The position numbers and the translations under genes are program-made. Source: Thermogemmatispora carboxidivorans (lineage in GTDB: Bacteria > Chloroflexota > Ktedonobacteria > Ktedonobacterales > Ktedonobacteraceae). Taken from it: a stretch of DNA of 64,000 nucleotides. The notes beneath the pieces are model-generated. The model was not told the DNA's origin and did no database searches. It saw only the letters and a program-made list of their open reading frames with translations. Positions within the stretch are counted from its first letter, which is position 1. Each line of letters begins with the position of its first letter. The stretch covers positions 5,246,327 through 5,310,326 of the forward strand of contig NZ_JNIM01000001.1 in NCBI RefSeq assembly GCF_000702505.1. The letters run 5' to 3'. Shown piece after piece: positions 62,333-64,000 of this stretch.

Positions 62333-63136
62333 TCACCTTTGCTGGTTCTGCCCGTGAACCGTGGGCACATGCTGCGCTGGTCGTCGCTGATGCGTCAGCT
62401 GCATCAGCGCTGCTTCCAATTCCTCTCGCTCGCGATCGAGGCAGGCACGCAGGTAGGTCCGGGCCTTCTCATAGCGCAGGCGCACCGTGCGCTCGGTCCG
62501 CTGACAAAGCTGCGCGATATCGTCCCACTTCAAACCCTGGAAGACGCGCAGCACCACAATCTTGCGATCGAGCGGGTCCGAGAGATAGGCTAGAATACGC
62601 CTGCTCTCTTCAAGGGCATGCAGGCGCTCATAGGCATCCTGGGGATCGGCCACGTCGGCGCCGGGCGATCCTTCTTCCTCGGAGGGACTGGCCTGGAGCG
62701 ATTCGATCAGAGAACGAGGGATGTGCTGCGGCTGTCCCGCAGGGCGTCCCTCGCTGTCGCGCCGGTAGTGCAGCCCCTCCTGACGGAGGACGCGCGTGAA
62801 CTCGTCTGCACAGAGACAGCGCAAATAATGGGGGAAATTCTGAGTCATGAACACCTCCTGTGAGTCAAGGGCCTCGCGCAGGAGATGCTCGACCATATTG
62901 GCAATGGCTTCCTCGCGCAGATCGGGCCGATGGCGTAAGCCTTGAGTGCGCCGCTGAAATTCTGGCCCACAGCGTTCGACCAGCGCCTCAGAGAGGAGCC
63001 GGACACGCTCGCTGTCTCCCTGCGCATCACAGGCACGGATCGCTAGCACCAGCTCGGCCTCACTGATCAGATAGCGGCCTTCCGGGTTCCTGCGCCGTAG
63101 TTGCTCCCTGAGAGCAGGGTCCTGCAGGTTGATCAT
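62333..63136 (-). CDS. Sigma-70-like protein, region 4 clear, region 2 divergent
   Basis: The 267-residue protein ends in a sigma region 4-type helix-turn-helix (about 175-232: LDRKIVVLRVFQGLKWDDIAQLCQRTERTVRLRYEKARTYL). The N-terminal 130 residues occupy the place of region 2 but do not match it well (LREEAIANMVEHLLREAL...FPHYLRCLCADEFTRVL), so it may be a divergent ECF-like factor. I start at ATG 63136 with GGGGAG upstream; the frame runs to 63187. It leads a two-gene operon with the HTH protein. Confidence 0.78.
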   Translation of the reverse strand: MINLQDPALREQLRRRNPEGRYLISEAELVLAIRACDAQGDSERVRLLSEALVERCGPEFQRRTQGLRHRPDLREEAIANMVEHLLREALDSQEVFMTQNFPHYLRCLCADEFTRVLRQEGLHYRRDSEGRPAGQPQHIPRSLIESLQASPSEEEGSPGADVADPQDAYERLHALEESRRILAYLSDPLDRKIVVLRVFQGLKWDDIAQLCQRTERTVRLRYEKARTYLRACLDREREELEAALMQLTHQRRPAQHVPTVHGQNQQR

Positions 63137-63602
63137 GCCTATGCTCTCCCCTTCTCTTGTTTCAGGTGATCTGGTCTCCCCAGGCATGGCAGTAAGCGCG
63201 CTTTTCAGATGACTTGCTATTCACTCTTTCTTTTCGCGGCTGGCCAAAACGGAAAGGCCGACCTGGGCCTCGTCTTCACCCGGCGAGACATCGTCTCCCC
63301 ATCCCCACCCGGCAGCATAGCAGAAAGGTCCTCCCTAAGCAAGCCCGCAGCCCGCTTCCTTCGCCACTCAGGGCGGCACACTCCCAATAACCAGGGCAAC
63401 AGAGCGCGACAACGCTATGGACGAGGCGCCAGCTTTGCGCTATCATCTAGCTGGATGACCTGTCTCCTCTTCCTTATACAGGTTTTCAACCGTGGCGAGG
63501 ACTGTTCTCCAGCGTAGAGAGCGCACTCCGCTCAACACATCTTTTCTACGCTGCTACGCTTTTTGAGACTGCGAGCACAGAGAAGGAAGGTGGTTAACAG
63601 AG
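63137..63602. other. Intergenic region, 466 bp
   Basis: Divergent region between the sigma-like gene and the small 63.6 kb gene. Weak TATA-like boxes near 63477 (TTATAC) and no strong -35; no gene is seen. Confidence 0.4.
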
Positions 63603-63899
63603 ATGGAGCTGGAAAAGGTAAAGCCGTCACAAGTACCGACCGTCGCGCCGAAGTATCCGCAATGGCCGACCTCGCGCCGCGGGCCACAGGCCACAGAGCC
63701 ACCACCGGGCTATCGCCCGGTGCCCGTGCGCAGCGATCAGGTCATTGAGCTGGCAGCTGGCGTCACGTGGAGCGAAACGGGCATTCGGTTTCTGGAGCAG
63801 ATGGGGCTAAAGCCACAGGGCCAGAACAGTCAGGAAGAGCTGCCCAAGGAGAAGGGCTGGCTCCGGCTGCGTAAGTCGCGCCCCGATCTTCCCCGCTGA
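63603..63899 (+). CDS. Small uncharacterised protein
   Basis: The 98-residue basic protein is Pro- and Arg-rich at the N-terminus (about 1-45), with a possibly helical middle (SDQVIELAAGVTWSETGIRFLEQMGL) and a Lys/Arg-rich end. AAGGAAGGTGG lies upstream of the ATG. No family is recognised. After its stop the last 100 bases of the window show nothing. Confidence 0.55.
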   Translation: MELEKVKPSQVPTVAPKYPQWPTSRRGPQATEPPPGYRPVPVRSDQVIELAAGVTWSETGIRFLEQMGLKPQGQNSQEELPKEKGWLRLRKSRPDLPR

Positions 63900-64000
63900 G
63901 CCGAGCGATTGACCTGGTCTGGCCTGGAGCCTGCCAGACTCAGGCCAGGCTGGGACGGGATGGATGAAACACAGTGGGGCCGCGCAGCCCTCATACCAGA

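Overview
The window is a GC-rich chromosomal segment with dense same-strand operons, many GTG/TTG starts and Shine-Dalgarno sites. Gene content (a GH9/GH5/GH30 cellulase cluster, energy-coupling-factor transporters with fused ATPases, DUF2079 and YggT membrane proteins, a SUF operon with Rieske and SufU) fits a Chloroflexota bacterium of the Ktedonobacteria, most like Thermogemmatispora. That assignment is inference from gene content; there is no rRNA to confirm it. I see no transposase, integrase, phage gene or CRISPR array.

Layout. 0-3.7 kb: ECF transporter core (fused ATPase, EcfT) and a sucrase/ferredoxin-like protein. 4-9.4 kb: signal peptidase I with a membrane protein, a CBS-pair protein, a two-part glycosyltransferase and a small unknown. 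9.6-13 kb: a segment bounded by two AT-rich stretches, with a GGDEF-like/T2SSE_N protein, an alkaline-phosphatase-superfamily protein lacking two metal ligands, and a convergent ECF sigma factor. 13.3-16.1 kb: a zinc-ribbon DA1-like peptidase under an AI-2E family transporter, then tRNA-Gln. 16.2-21 kb: indolepyruvate:ferredoxin oxidoreductase IorAB and a MocR-type regulator. 21-28.6 kb: eIF-2B-like protein, a GGCT-like membrane fusion, GYD protein, YvcK, an apparently autoregulated PadR, a candidate small RNA and a membrane protein. 28.7-32.4 kb: a complete second ECF transporter (A-A', S, T).

32.9-38.8 kb: secreted GH9-CBM3c, GH5-CBM2 and GH30-CBM2 enzymes in one direction, a plant cell wall degradation unit. 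39.3-41.2 kb: an orphan DNA methyltransferase and three CAT-anticodon tRNAs, two of them near-tandem initiator copies. 41.5-46.6 kb: PRPP synthetase, DUF2877, YggT, DUF2079 and YdjM-like proteins. 46.8-53.4 kb: SUF iron-sulfur cluster operon (Rrf2 regulator, SufC, SufD, SufS, SufU, SDR, Rieske) with no separate SufB. 53.7-64 kb: small unknown, tRNA-Pro, HNH endonuclease, GH57, L,D-transpeptidase lipoprotein cotranscribed with Ffh, a methyltransferase, a sigma-like/HTH pair and a small unknown.

The most unusual items are the 9.8-12.8 kb signalling-like segment, the bacterial DA1-like peptidase with eight CxxC pairs, the GGCT-like membrane fusion, the SUF operon without sufB, a well-delimited small-RNA candidate at 27.5 kb, and repeated 4-5-base microsatellites between operons.
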